From: JANSXG01 sp024743075
Lineage (GTDB): Bacteria > Planctomycetota > Phycisphaerae > Phycisphaerales > UBA1924
Direction: 5' to 3'
Assembly: GCA_042140185.1 (NCBI GenBank)
Contig: CP159477.1
Location: 1,302,001-1,366,000, forward strand
Length of the DNA stretch: 64,000 nucleotides
Below, piece by piece: positions 1-9,600 of the stretch; position 1 is the first letter of the stretch, and each line of letters opens with the position of its first letter. The translations under genes were made by a program, and so were the position numbers. Under the pieces are notes generated by a model. It searched no databases. It was not told the origin of the DNA and saw only the letters and a list, made by a program, of their open reading frames with translations.

Positions 1-273
1 GCGTTCGGCCAGTTCATCCTCGTTCTTCAGCCAGCCGAGCGACCCGTTGAGTCGATCCTCGAAAAGATCGGCCATGGCGACGATCCGCGTGGATTCGTGC
101 GCTTCGAGCGAGTTGATCGCCGCACCCGTGCCCCGTCCGCCGCAACCGATGACGCCGACGCGGATGGTTTCGTCGTTGGAGCGATGCCACGCCCCCCCGA
201 ACGCTGGAAATGTTGCCGCGCCGACCCCGGTCACGGCGGCGGTCTTCATGAATTCGCGTCTGGTGATGCTCAT
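1..273 (-). CDS. Gfo/Idh/MocA family oxidoreductase, N-terminal part (cut by window edge)
   Basis: This reading frame runs off the left edge; the 91 visible residues begin MSITRREFMKTAA. A twin-arginine signal (TRREF) is followed by a small hydrophobic stretch, so the protein is probably Tat-exported with its cofactor bound. Next comes the Rossmann start IRVGVIGCGGRGTGA, which binds NAD(P) in this family, then MADLFEDRL at the end of the second strand. The same arrangement is seen in the complete paralogue at 1210-2547. The start codon lies two bases after the stop of the upstream gene at 275, so it is the last visible gene of a minus-strand operon. The family oxidises or reduces sugars and inositols; the substrate cannot be told. 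Confidence 0.85.
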   Translation of the reverse strand, partial: MSITRREFMKTAAVTGVGAATFPAFGGAWHRSNDETIRVGVIGCGGRGTGAAINSLEAHESTRIVAMADLFEDRLNGSLGWLKNEDELAER

Positions 274-274
274 G

Positions 275-1210
275 TCATCCTCCGTCTGTGCCGAACACGC
301 CGCGCATACGGCGCGAGATGTCGGTTAGTCGTTCTGAATCGCCGCCGCCGACCTCGGCCGTCGCCCAGCCGGAATAGCCAATGGATTGCAGCGCTTCGCG
401 CACTCGTTCCCAGCCGACGTCTCCCTCGCCGATCTCGACTCCGAATCCCTTCCAGAGGCCTTCATCGTCACGGCGTTTGCGGCTGAACTCCTTGACGTCG
501 AGCTTCAGAATCCGCTCGCCGAGTGTTTTGATCCACTGCTCGGGCCAACCAAAGTTCACGACGTTTCCGATATCGAAATACCATCCGAACGTGCGTCGAT
601 CGCGGCCGTCGTTCAGTTCATCGCAGTACCGCGCTGCTTCGAGCGGGCTGAGCAGGAAGTTATTCCAGACGTTCTCGAAGGCGATCTGCACGCCGAGTTC
701 GTCCGCGAGGTCGGCAGACGCTCGCATGGCTTCCTGTGACAGGGTGTACGCCTGCGCGTACGCCATGGTCTGATTCACGACCGCGGGGACGACCAGCACG
801 GTCGTGGCTTCGAACGCATGGCAGTCGCGGATCGCCCGCTGCAGTGCCACTCTCGCCTCATCGCGGACAGACTGATCGGGGTGATTGAACGGTTTGGACC
901 AGTGGGTGGAGAGGACGACGCCGTGGACATCGAGGCCCGTCTCGCGCTGAGCATCAAGTACATCATCGGGATCATACGGCCCCGGGCTGTCGAGTTCGAC
1001 TCCGGCGAAACCGGCATCGCGCGCGATCTCAAACTTCTCGCGCAGAGTGGCGCCGCCTGTGATCATGCCGATCTTGAGGGCCATAGAAATCGGAGATGGT
1101 GGTTCTGGTCGTCTGCCGGCGCCGAAGGCAACCGTTCCCGGAATGCAAGCGGCGGTCGCGCCGAGCGCGACATGCCCGAGGAACTCGCGTCGAGATACTC
1201 CGGTGCTCAT
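275..1210 (-). CDS. Tat-exported sugar phosphate isomerase/epimerase (xylose-isomerase-like TIM barrel)
   Basis: A 311-residue protein with a Tat signal (SRREFLGHVALGATAA) at residues 6-21. The barrel follows: MALKIGMITGGATLREKF, AGFAGVELDSPG, VHGVVLSTHW, AFENVWNNFLLSP, FDIGNVVNFGWPEQWI and LKLDVKEFSRKR. The acidic and histidine residues in these stretches match the metal-binding positions of AP-endonuclease-2/xylose-isomerase barrels. The open frame extends upstream to 1270, but the start at 1210 gives a proper Tat signal and overlaps the previous stop in the sequence TGATG, typical of coupled translation. Together with the flanking Gfo/Idh genes it suggests exported sugar conversion, a common planctomycete trio. 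The substrate is unknown. Confidence 0.85.
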   Translation of the reverse strand: MSTGVSRREFLGHVALGATAACIPGTVAFGAGRRPEPPSPISMALKIGMITGGATLREKFEIARDAGFAGVELDSPGPYDPDDVLDAQRETGLDVHGVVLSTHWSKPFNHPDQSVRDEARVALQRAIRDCHAFEATTVLVVPAVVNQTMAYAQAYTLSQEAMRASADLADELGVQIAFENVWNNFLLSPLEAARYCDELNDGRDRRTFGWYFDIGNVVNFGWPEQWIKTLGERILKLDVKEFSRKRRDDEGLWKGFGVEIGEGDVGWERVREALQSIGYSGWATAEVGGGDSERLTDISRRMRGVFGTDGG

Positions 1211-2547
1211 CAGGTTTCGCTCCGTCCGGGTATAGCCATGCCAGGAATGGCGCGTGAGCCGAAAGCCCATGGCTCGGCGTGCAGATCCGCGGCGTCGTTC
1301 AGGGCATCATCCCACGTCACGGTCCGACCGGTATACGCGGCATCGCGGGCCATGATCGCGAGCAGGGTGGAGTGCGCCATAAAGACACCGTCGTCCACCG
1401 GCTTGCCGTCCCGGATGGACTTGAACAGAACATCGTGCTCACGCTGGTACATGTCATTTGACGGTGCGGTACCGCGCCATGGCTTCGCGCCATCGATGGT
1501 GTGATTCTGCTGCCAGGGTTGCATCGTGCAAACGCCTTCGGATCCCATGAACATCGCCGAGTTGTCCGAGGGTGTGTTCTCCCAGTGGCGACACATGTGG
1601 TACCCACGCACGCCGTCCTCGTACTCGTAGGTCACGGAGAAGTGGTCGTACACATTGCCGGTCTCCGGAACATCTGGCCTGGCCTGTCGCCCGCCCACGG
1701 CCCAGCACCGGACGGGTGGGGCATCGCGCATCGCCCAGGCCTGCCAGTCGATGGCGTGCACCGCCTGTTCGACGATGTGGTCACCCGAGAGTGGGTGGAA
1801 GTAGTGCCAGTTGCGCGTCATGAACTCGGCGTCGGACCATTCGGCCTTGCGGGGCTTGGGCTTGATCCAGCCGGTGGTGTTGTACGTGGTCTGGATCGCT
1901 CGGATATCGCCGATGCCGCCCTCGCGGAGGCGCGCGAACGTTTCACGGACCTGGTCCTGGTACCGCCAGCAGAACCCGGACATCACGGCGAGGCCCTTCT
2001 CCTTTGCGATACGGGCCGACTCAAGCACCGAGCGAACTCCGCTGCCGTCCACCGCGACCGGTTTCTCGCAGAAGACGTGCTTGTTCGCATCGATGGCGGC
2101 TCGGAGGTGCTGGGGCCTGAACCCGGGCGGCGTGGTCAGGAGGACGACGTCGACACCGGAGGCGATGACTTTCTCGTAGCAGTCGAAGCCGTCGAATAGG
2201 CGCTCCGGCGTCACGCGGAACTGGTGCTTGAGCGTTGCCTCCGGGTCGTCGGCGTATTCGGCGATGTTGCTCTTCGCGGCTTCCATGCACGGTGTCAGGC
2301 GTTCTCGATACAGATCGCCCATCGACCAGAGCACAGCGTTCGGGTCGGCGCTGAGGGCCTGGATCACCGCGCCTGTGCCGCGACCGCCGCAACCGATGAC
2401 CCCGACCCGCAGCAGTTGCTGGTCATCGCGGAGGGATCGCGTCGGACGGGCGAGCAGCGATGCGCTCGATCCGAGCAGGCCTGCAGCGCCGATCGCAAGG
2501 CTCGCGGCGTTGAATTGCCGGCGTGTCCAGTGTCGATCACTCATCAT
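1210..2547 (-). CDS. Tat-exported Gfo/Idh/MocA family oxidoreductase
   Basis: About 445 residues. A twin-arginine signal (WTRRQFNAASLAIGAAGLLG) precedes the NAD(P)-binding start LRVGVIGCGGRGTGAV. The family dinucleotide motif HVFCEKPVAVD supplies the conserved EKP lysine, and HYFHPLSGDHIVEQAVHAID carries the histidines found at the catalytic site. The start at 2547 is chosen because GAGGAG lies seven bases upstream; the next ATG at 2544 is also possible. The 5' end overlaps the stop of the SUMF1-like gene and the 3' end overlaps the isomerase start. It probably acts in the periplasm on a sugar or cyclitol. The reaction direction and substrate are unknown. Confidence 0.88.
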   Translation of the reverse strand: MMSDRHWTRRQFNAASLAIGAAGLLGSSASLLARPTRSLRDDQQLLRVGVIGCGGRGTGAVIQALSADPNAVLWSMGDLYRERLTPCMEAAKSNIAEYADDPEATLKHQFRVTPERLFDGFDCYEKVIASGVDVVLLTTPPGFRPQHLRAAIDANKHVFCEKPVAVDGSGVRSVLESARIAKEKGLAVMSGFCWRYQDQVRETFARLREGGIGDIRAIQTTYNTTGWIKPKPRKAEWSDAEFMTRNWHYFHPLSGDHIVEQAVHAIDWQAWAMRDAPPVRCWAVGGRQARPDVPETGNVYDHFSVTYEYEDGVRGYHMCRHWENTPSDNSAMFMGSEGVCTMQPWQQNHTIDGAKPWRGTAPSNDMYQREHDVLFKSIRDGKPVDDGVFMAHSTLLAIMARDAAYTGRTVTWDDALNDAADLHAEPWAFGSRAIPGMAIPGRSET

Positions 2548-3337
2548 CCTGTTGCTCCTCTGCTTCGGGCTCAACGGACTCCGTGACGAACCGGAATCCG
2601 ACCCAACTGCAGTCTGCGAGCCACCACTGGCTCTTGGGGATCTGCGGATCGCTCGCGTTCCATGAGCGCTCTTGCCGCTGTTTCGATGCTGCCGTGCATT
2701 GGTCTGCCGGATCGCGGTAGCTGCCGCCCATCGCGATCGGTCGGCGCGAATCCGCGCTTACCCATTCAGCCACGTTGCCGAGAGTGTCGTGCAGGCCGTG
2801 GGGGTTGGCGATCTTGCGCCCGACCGGGTGCGTCGTGAAGTCCGCATTCCCGGCGTGCCAGGCGACCTCGTCGAGCGACGCGTCGGCGTGGCCTGCGAAA
2901 ACGGCCCACTCGCGTTCGGTCGGCAGCCGAATCGTCAGCCCGGTCGACTCCGACAGCCACTCGCAGAACGCCTCGGCGGCGGTGTGTGTCATGCCCATCG
3001 CCGGGTACCCGTCGTGCCCGAAGCCGCGATCCGGCGGGACATAGGGTTTGCTCGGACGCGCGATGCCGTCGGTATCGGGTTCAGCGTCTGTTTCGTCGAG
3101 CCGGTAGACGAAGATGTCGTACAGTTCCCACGGCACTTCCGTCTGAAGCACCCAGAGCGGCTGTTCGGAGTCGGCTGCGGGGTCCAGATCGCACCGAACG
3201 AGCGTGAACTCAACGGTGGTGCCCGGAACGCGAACGGTATGAGTAGCCGGCGTTGTCACCTGAGCGGACGCCGCGAGAACGAGCGAGGCCGGCACGATGC
3301 ACATCAGACTCGCAAGATCCCTGGGCCTTCTCAGCAT
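2537..3337 (-). CDS. SUMF1/formylglycine-generating-enzyme-like exported protein
   Basis: The preferred start at 3337 follows GGAGAG by seven bases and gives a signal peptide (LASLMCIVPASLVLAASAQ); the frame is open further upstream to 3406. The body carries SUMF1-fold signatures: TEVPWELYDIF, YPAMGMTHTAAEAFCEWLS, LPTEREWAVFAG, LHDTLGNVAEWV, MGGSYRD and WVGFRFV. True formylglycine-generating enzymes have two active-site cysteines before the final GFR motif. Here the equivalent stretch has a single Cys in LADCSWVGFRF, so sulfatase maturation is doubtful. It is the first gene of the oxidoreductase operon. Its 5' end overlaps the divergent apbE gene by 41 bases. The C-terminus is acidic (EAEEQQDDE). 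Confidence 0.82.
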   Translation of the reverse strand: MLRRPRDLASLMCIVPASLVLAASAQVTTPATHTVRVPGTTVEFTLVRCDLDPAADSEQPLWVLQTEVPWELYDIFVYRLDETDAEPDTDGIARPSKPYVPPDRGFGHDGYPAMGMTHTAAEAFCEWLSESTGLTIRLPTEREWAVFAGHADASLDEVAWHAGNADFTTHPVGRKIANPHGLHDTLGNVAEWVSADSRRPIAMGGSYRDPADQCTAASKQRQERSWNASDPQIPKSQWWLADCSWVGFRFVTESVEPEAEEQQDDE

Positions 3338-4298
3338 CGGTGTTCTCTCCGTTCTGTTGGCTGCCATCGGCTGCTCCGGGACTGGCGTGGATGAACCGCC
3401 TTCCACGCCCCAGACTACCGGTCAGCGATTCGCTTTCACAAGGGTTTTGATGGGAACACCCTGCCGGATCGTGCTTTATGCGCCGGATGAGACCGCCGCG
3501 ATTGATGCGAGCAAAGCCGCGTTTTCCCGAATCGCTGAGCTCGAAGCGGTTCTCAGCGACTATCGCCTGGACTCGGAGGTGTCACGATTGGCCGATGCAC
3601 AGGCCGGAATCTGGCATAGCGTCTCGGTGGATCTGGCCAGCGCTCTGGAGACGAGTAGAACGGTTCATCAGGCCAGCATCGAAGCGTTCGACCCAGCCCT
3701 CGGTACCTTGACCAAATTGTGGCGGGAGACCCGAGCGTCGGGCCAACTCAGCAGCCCGGAGACGCTCGAAGATGCCCGGTCCCTCGCCGGTTTTCACCTC
3801 GTCGAGTTCGATGCGGTCAACCGCCGCGTGCGGCTTGCGTCCACTGGCGTCCGCTTCGACTTCGGCGGAATCGGCAAGGGCATAGCGATGGATGAGGCCA
3901 TGACCGTGCTGCGTGAACACAGCATCGATTCGGCCCTCATCGACTTCGGCGGCGATCTGCTGGCGAGCGGCGCTCCACCGGAGCAACCGAGCGGCTGGAG
4001 GGTGTCGATCGAGGACGGTCTGGGCGATCCTCAGGCGATCGACCTCTCCAACAAGGCCATCGCAACGTCCGGTGACCTTGAGCAGTTCGTCGAGATCGGA
4101 GGGGTCCGCTACTCACACCTCATCGATCCGCAGACCGGCCTCGGTCTGACGCAGCGCCGCGCAGCAACGGTCATCGCCCCGGGCGCGGCCGTCGCCGACG
4201 CCCTGGCGAGTGCCGCGTGCGTCCTCGGTGAAAACGGTCTGGAGACGCTCCGCGATGCGTTCCCAGCGGCAACGATTGCGGTCCGGACCGCGGAGTAA
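3297..4298 (+). CDS. apbE: ApbE-family FAD:protein FMN transferase, lipoprotein
   Basis: A 333-residue flavin transferase that covalently attaches FMN to threonine residues of partner proteins outside the cytoplasm. A lipoprotein signal ends in LLAAIGC (Cys26). The ApbE motifs are in order: LMGTPCRIVL near residue 51, FDFGGIGKGIAMDEAM near 188-202 (FAD site), ALIDFGGDLLASG near 213, and SHLIDPQTG near residue 276 (metal/catalytic region). Length and order are normal for the family. The lipobox supports the start at 3297, although it lies inside the 5' end of the divergent SUMF1-like gene. No Rnf, Nqr or other obvious flavinylated partner is in the window. Confidence 0.93.
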   Translation: MHIRLARSLGLLSIGVLSVLLAAIGCSGTGVDEPPSTPQTTGQRFAFTRVLMGTPCRIVLYAPDETAAIDASKAAFSRIAELEAVLSDYRLDSEVSRLADAQAGIWHSVSVDLASALETSRTVHQASIEAFDPALGTLTKLWRETRASGQLSSPETLEDARSLAGFHLVEFDAVNRRVRLASTGVRFDFGGIGKGIAMDEAMTVLREHSIDSALIDFGGDLLASGAPPEQPSGWRVSIEDGLGDPQAIDLSNKAIATSGDLEQFVEIGGVRYSHLIDPQTGLGLTQRRAATVIAPGAAVADALASAACVLGENGLETLRDAFPAATIAVRTAE

Positions 4299-4316
4299 GA
4301 TTTACGCGTTTGGGTA

Positions 4317-4344
4317 TTGACAGGGTTCTGGTTGACGGTACCCT
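4317..4344 (+). promoter_or_regulatory. Putative promoter of imuA-imuB-dnaE2
   Basis: A perfect TTGACA (4317-4322), a 16-base spacer and TACCCT (4339-4344) lie before the imuA ATG. Exactly six bases separate the -10 box from the ATG, which would make the transcript leaderless, as at three other promoters here. I could not identify a LexA box with certainty. Confidence 0.45.
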
Positions 4345-4350
4345 ATCAAA

Positions 4351-5185
4351 ATGCGAACTGCACACAGGATCTCGCTTCAGCACAATCGATTGCAGCAAGC
4401 GAGGCGAGTCCTCGCTTCGCATGATTCCGAGGCGAATCCGACCTTGGATAAGGATTCGGCCCCCGGATCGGAGGGCTGGCGTCTCGGGCTCACCCCTGGT
4501 CTGCACGAGTGGTTCCCCAGCAAACCGGAGCGACCGCCTCCTCTGACGGTTCTCATCGCCCTGCTCTGGCAGTCACTCGACGATCACCCCGGTGGGGTGG
4601 CCGGTCCGGTGCTTTGGATCGGCCGATCCTGCTGGCCGTATCCGCTTTCACTGGTCCGTCACACCGACACGGTTGCTGATCAGCACCTGCTGGACGCGTC
4701 GGTTTTCATCGATGCCGGGCGATCGCGATCCGCCGGCGCCGACCTTGTCTGGTCGATCGAGCAGGCCGCGCGATGCCCGGGTGTCCGGGCGGTGGTCGCC
4801 GACGGCTCCGGACTGACCATGGCCGAGTCTCGGCGGTTGCAGATCGCCGCCGAGAGTGACCGGCAGCGCGGGGGACACCGATCCAGATCGTGCGATCCGC
4901 CCACGAGCGAGGCGTGCTTTCGGCATCGCGCAGCCGGTGGCGTGTCACGACCGAAGTTTCAAAGGAACACGACGACCGCACGCAGGGATGGACGGTCGAA
5001 CTGCTGCGCTGCAAGGGGATGCAGCCCGACGCCGGGGGGGCGCACGATGGTGTGTGCGCCGCGAGCATGGATCAGGAAACCAAGCCAGATGGGAGCCGAT
5101 CGTCGGTCCCGCGTCGCGCGATGGCGATCTGGATGACACGGTGGCACGTCGACACCGTCCGTCGGCGCAGTCGCGAACGGCGTGA
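4351..5185 (+). pseudogene. imuA: imuA, RecA-like mutasome accessory protein (two apparent frameshifts)
   Basis: ImuA works with ImuB and DnaE2 in error-prone translesion synthesis. Frame one gives GLTPGLHEWF, GPVLWIGRSCWPYP and RAVVADGSGLTMAESRRLQ, which are characteristic of ImuA. At the G run 4870-4874 the family sequence moves to another frame (TPIQIVRSAHERGVLSASRS, then GWTVELLRCKG). At the seven-G run 5034-5040 it moves again to ARWCVRREHGSGNQARW and stops at 5185. Adding one G to each run restores a single frame of normal length. I therefore think the gene is intact in the organism and the sequence has two missing Gs. It overlaps the start of imuB by about 65 bases. Genuine pseudogenisation is the alternative. 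Confidence 0.8.
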
Positions 5186-6626
5186 TTCCGGGCAACCGAT
5201 CGTGCTGATCGAGAAGCAGCGCCAGCGTCAGGTCGTCGTGCAGTGTTGCCGGCGCGCCGAAAGTCACGGCGTGCGCTCAGGGATGCCGTTGGTGCAGGCC
5301 ACAGCACTGCTGCCAGCCGGCCAAGGCTGTATCGCGCCGTTCGAGCCCAAGACCAGTAGAAGATCCCTGCACCGTCTGGCGGTCTGGGCACAGCGGTTCT
5401 CGCCATTGGTCGCCGTCGACGACAGCACCGAACGCCCGGACACGCTGCTGCTGGATGTGACGGGGTGCGATCGTGTCTGGTCCGGAGAAGCTTCACTGCT
5501 TCACGCGGTCGCAGACAGCATGAGACTGCTGAGCATCGAGGCCCGCGTGACCATCGCGCCGACGATCGGCTGCGCGTGGGCCGTGGCTCGCTTCGGTTCG
5601 AGCGACACATCCATAGTCCCCGGTGATGGCGTTCGCGCAGCGATCCGTGACCTACCCTTGGAGTCGCTGCGCATCGATCCGGACATCTGCGCACAGTGTC
5701 GCGCCATCGGTCTCGATCGCATCGCCCATCTGTGGGATCTGCCGCGGTCCACCATCCCGGCGCGATTCGGCGAGCAGCCGCTGCTCCGTCTGGATCAGGC
5801 CCTCGGCCAGGCCATCGAGGTCATCCGTCCGATCCGCCCCGTGCCACCGGCCCGGCGAGAGCGGACCTTCGAAGGACCGACCGACCGCCTCGAAGCCGTA
5901 GAGATCATCCTGCAGCAGCTTCTTGAAGAACTCTGCAGCGATCTCGCCACACGCGAATGCGGCGTGCGCATCCTCAGGATTGAACTCGTCCGCTCGGATC
6001 TCGATCCTCTGCACACGCAGATCACGCTCGGGCGACCTTGCCGTGATCCGCAACGCATCTGGAAACTGATCCGCCCGAAAGTCGAGCGGGCCAATCTCGG
6101 CTTCGGCGTCGAAGGCGTCAGCGTGCACGCCCCTGAAATCGGTCGCATCACGCACGATCAACTGCTTCATGACACGCGGGACCGTGAACCCGACGATCAC
6201 CAGTTTCAGGCCATGCTCGACACCTTGCGAAACCATTTGGGCAACCACCGAGTCGTGCGCACGATGCCCCGCGAGTCGTACATCCCGGAGAGAGCCTGCG
6301 CATGGGTCGAAGATACCGCCGGCTCGACATCCAGAAACACCAGCGATCCAACTCCCCGCGAGCGACCAACCCTCCTCTTGTCGCCTCCCGAACGCGCGGC
6401 CGTCCTCGTGCTCAATCCCGACGGCCCGGTCTCCCGGCTGACATGGCGCGACGACGAACACCGCATCACCTCGTGCATCGGTCCCGAGCGCATCGAAGGC
6501 GAGTGGTGGAGAGGGCATCGCTCGACGCGTGATTACTTCGCGGTCCGCACCGATCAGGGCCAGTGGCTCTGGCTCGCGCGAGCGATCGATCGCAAGCGAT
6601 GGTTCGTACACGGCATCTGGGCGTGA
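5121..6626 (+). CDS. imuB: ImuB, non-catalytic Y-family DNA polymerase homologue
   Basis: About 501 residues from MAIWMTRWHVDTV. The Y-family fold is visible: GVRSGMPLVQATALLP, VDDSTERPDTLLLDVTGCDR, the helix-hairpin-helix region CAQCRAIGLDRIAHLWDLPR, and the little-finger region. The paired acidic residues needed for polymerisation are absent from the N-terminal and the LLLDVTGC segments, as usual for ImuB. It serves as the adaptor joining DnaE2 and the sliding clamp. The frame is open upstream past 5067 only because of the imuA frameshift. The ATG at 5121 begins at the family's usual N-terminus; 5067 is an alternative. dnaE2 starts ten bases downstream. Confidence 0.88.
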   Translation: MAIWMTRWHVDTVRRRSRERRDSGQPIVLIEKQRQRQVVVQCCRRAESHGVRSGMPLVQATALLPAGQGCIAPFEPKTSRRSLHRLAVWAQRFSPLVAVDDSTERPDTLLLDVTGCDRVWSGEASLLHAVADSMRLLSIEARVTIAPTIGCAWAVARFGSSDTSIVPGDGVRAAIRDLPLESLRIDPDICAQCRAIGLDRIAHLWDLPRSTIPARFGEQPLLRLDQALGQAIEVIRPIRPVPPARRERTFEGPTDRLEAVEIILQQLLEELCSDLATRECGVRILRIELVRSDLDPLHTQITLGRPCRDPQRIWKLIRPKVERANLGFGVEGVSVHAPEIGRITHDQLLHDTRDREPDDHQFQAMLDTLRNHLGNHRVVRTMPRESYIPERACAWVEDTAGSTSRNTSDPTPRERPTLLLSPPERAAVLVLNPDGPVSRLTWRDDEHRITSCIGPERIEGEWWRGHRSTRDYFAVRTDQGQWLWLARAIDRKRWFVHGIWA

Positions 6627-6636
6627 GGTCAAAACC

Positions 6637-9600
6637 ATGCCCGATCGCGAATTCCCCAAACTGCGCCCGCATCCCGCCAGGTCGAGCACGCCCTGCACGC
6701 CCCGTCGCCGCTCCGATCAGTACACCGAACTGATCGCCACCAGCAATTTCACCTTCCTACATGGCGGCAGCCACCCCGAAGAACTCGTCGAGCGAGCGTC
6801 GGAACTCGGTTACCACGCCGTCGCGCTGACCGACAACAACTCGCTGGCCGGCATCGTCCGCGCACATGTGCAGGCCAGGCGCTGCGGCATACCGCTCGTG
6901 GTCGGCTGTCGCCTGACGCCCTCCGACGGACCTCCCGTCTGTCTCTACCCGACGGACCGACCGGCATACTCAAGGCTGTGTCGCCTGCTGACCACCGGCA
7001 AGCGCCGAGCCCCCAAGGGCCAGTGCCACACCACGCTGCACGACATCTTCGAACACGCCGAGGGCATGCTCGCCGTTATCGAGCCGCCCGAAACCATCAA
7101 CGATCAGACCATCGAATCCATAGCGGGGTTGCGCCGAGCGTTCGAGGAAGGCAGCGTTTCCATCGCTTCATGGCGTGCTTACGCGCAGGACGATGATCGT
7201 GTGCTCGACCGGATCCATGATCTTTGTGTTCACACCGGCCTGCCGATGGTGGCGGTGAATCGAGCCCTCTACCACACACCCGATCGGCGCCCGCTTCAGG
7301 ATGTGCTGACCTGCATCCGAAGCGGCTGCACGGTTGAGGAAGCCGGATTCCGGCTGGAAGCGAACGCCGAACGTCACCTCAAGGAACCCGAGGAGATGCG
7401 GCGGGCGTTCGCCCGGTTTCCCGAGGCGATAGACAGGGCCATCGAGGTCGCCGATCGGGCGTCGTCGTTCAGTCTCGACGAACTCCGCTACGAGTACCCC
7501 GCCGAGGCGACGCCGCAGGGCATCACACCCACGCAATACCTGCGTCGTCTCGCGTACGAAGGAGCAGCGCAGCGGTACAAGGGGCCAGTTCCAGAGAAAA
7601 CACAACGGGCGCTGGAGCACGAACTGTGCCTCATTCAGGAACTCGGCTACGAGCCGTACTTTCTGACCTGTTACGACATTGTCCGGTTCGCGCGAGCCCG
7701 CGACATCCTGTGTCAGGGGCGGGGCGGCGCCGCCAACTCCGCGGTCTGCTACTGCCTCGGCATCACCGAGGTCGATCCCTCGCGGTTTCAGCTGCTGTTC
7801 GAGCGGTTCGTCAGCCGCGAGCGCAACGAGCCACCGGACATCGATATCGACTTCGAGCACGAGCGACGAGAGGAGGTGCTCCAGTACATCTACGAGAAGT
7901 ACGGGCGTGAGCACGCCGCCCTCACCGCCGTGGTCATCAGCTACCGTGGCCGGAGCGCGATCCGCGAGGTTGGCAAGGCCATGGGGCTGAGCGACGACTG
8001 CGTCGATGCGCTCGCCAAGAACCTCGACCGGTGGGGGGAGTCCGCCAGCGACGAGAGGACCAGAGAAGCGGGCCTCGATCCGAGCAACCCCGTGATCCGG
8101 CGCGTGATCGACCTCTCACGCGAACTCATCGGCTTCCCGCGACACCTGTCCCAGCACGTTGGTGGATTCGTCATCACCCGCAGCCCTCTCTGCGAACTCG
8201 TGCCGATCGAGAACGCCTCGATGGATGACCGCACGGTCATCGAATGGGACAAGGACGACATCGACGCGATGGGCATGCTCAAGATCGACTGCCTCGGGCT
8301 CGGGATGCTGACCTGCATCCGCAAAGCCTTCGAACTCCTCGAAGAAATCGGGGTCGAAGCGGAAGCCGGCGGCCGACTGACGATCGCCGATGTCATGGCC
8401 AACGAGGCGTCCGACGACGCGGTATACGCCATGATCAGCCGCGCGGACACGCTCGGTGTGTTCCAGATCGAGAGCCGGGCGCAGATGTCGATGCTCCCGC
8501 GCCTCAAGCCTCGCTGCTTTTATGACCTGGTCATCGAGGTCGCCATCGTCCGCCCCGGTCCGATCCAGGGCGGCATGGTCCACCCGTACCTCCGGCGCCG
8601 CGAGGGCAAGGAGGCGGTGCACTATCCGAGCGAGGAGATCCGCGAGACGCTGGAGCGCACCCTCGGCGTCCCGCTGTTCCAGGAACAGGCCATGCAGCTC
8701 GCCATCGTCGCCGCGGGCTTCACGGCCGATCAGGCCGACGGGCTCCGGCGCTCGATGGCCGCCTGGAAGCGCAAAGGCAACGCCATCTACGAGTACGGCA
8801 GGCAGTTGATCGGCGGCATGATCGCCCGCGGCTACCCAAAGGACTTTGCCGAGCGATGCTTCGAGCAGATCAAGGGCTTCAGCGAGTACGGTTTCCCCGA
8901 ATCCCACGCCGCGAGTTTTGCCATCCTCGTGTACGTGTCCGCGTGGCTGAAGCACTACCACCCGGCATCCTTCGCCGCGGCACTCATCAACAGCCAGCCG
9001 ATGGGCTTCTACCAGCCGGCCCAGATCGTGCGCGATGCGCAGGAGCACGGCGTCGAGACCCGGCCGGTTGATGTGAATCACAGCCGCTGGCACTGCACGC
9101 TCGAAGATAAGGGAGCCGCCATCCGCCTCGGCATGCGCATGGTGAAAGGACTGCCCGAGGCAGACGCACACCAGATCGACTCGGCGGTACGCCGGTGCGG
9201 CCCGTTCGCTTCGGTAGAGTCGCTTTGGCGGGCTTCCAGCACAAGTGTCCGTGCCCTCCGGTGCCTCGCTCAGGCCGATGCGTTTCGCTCGATGGGCCTC
9301 GATCGGCAGACGGCGCTGTGGGAGATCAAACCGCTCAAGGACACGCCCATGCCCCTATTCGAGGAGCAGTCTGAGCCGAACGAGCCGGCGCCGAACCGTC
9401 TGCCGTGCGTATCCGATGCCGAGCAGGTGCTCCACGATTACGGTGCGGTGGGACTCTCGCTGAAGGCGCATCCGGTCTCGTTCCTCCGCCCCCGGCTCGA
9501 TCGCCTCGGCGTGATCCCGTCCGTCCGGATGCGGAACGAGCGAGCGTTCCCCTCAAAGCGAAAGGTCACCGTCGCGGGCCTGGTCCTGTGCAGGCAGCGC

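Noticed and set aside
2537..3337. Active formylglycine-generating enzyme for sulfatases
   Set aside because: The fold is right, but only one cysteine lies before the final GFR motif where two are needed, and no sulfatase gene is nearby.
4890..6626. A natural ImuA-ImuB fusion protein
   Set aside because: The fused frame arises only if one G is missing from each of two G runs; restoring them gives two normal overlapping genes.
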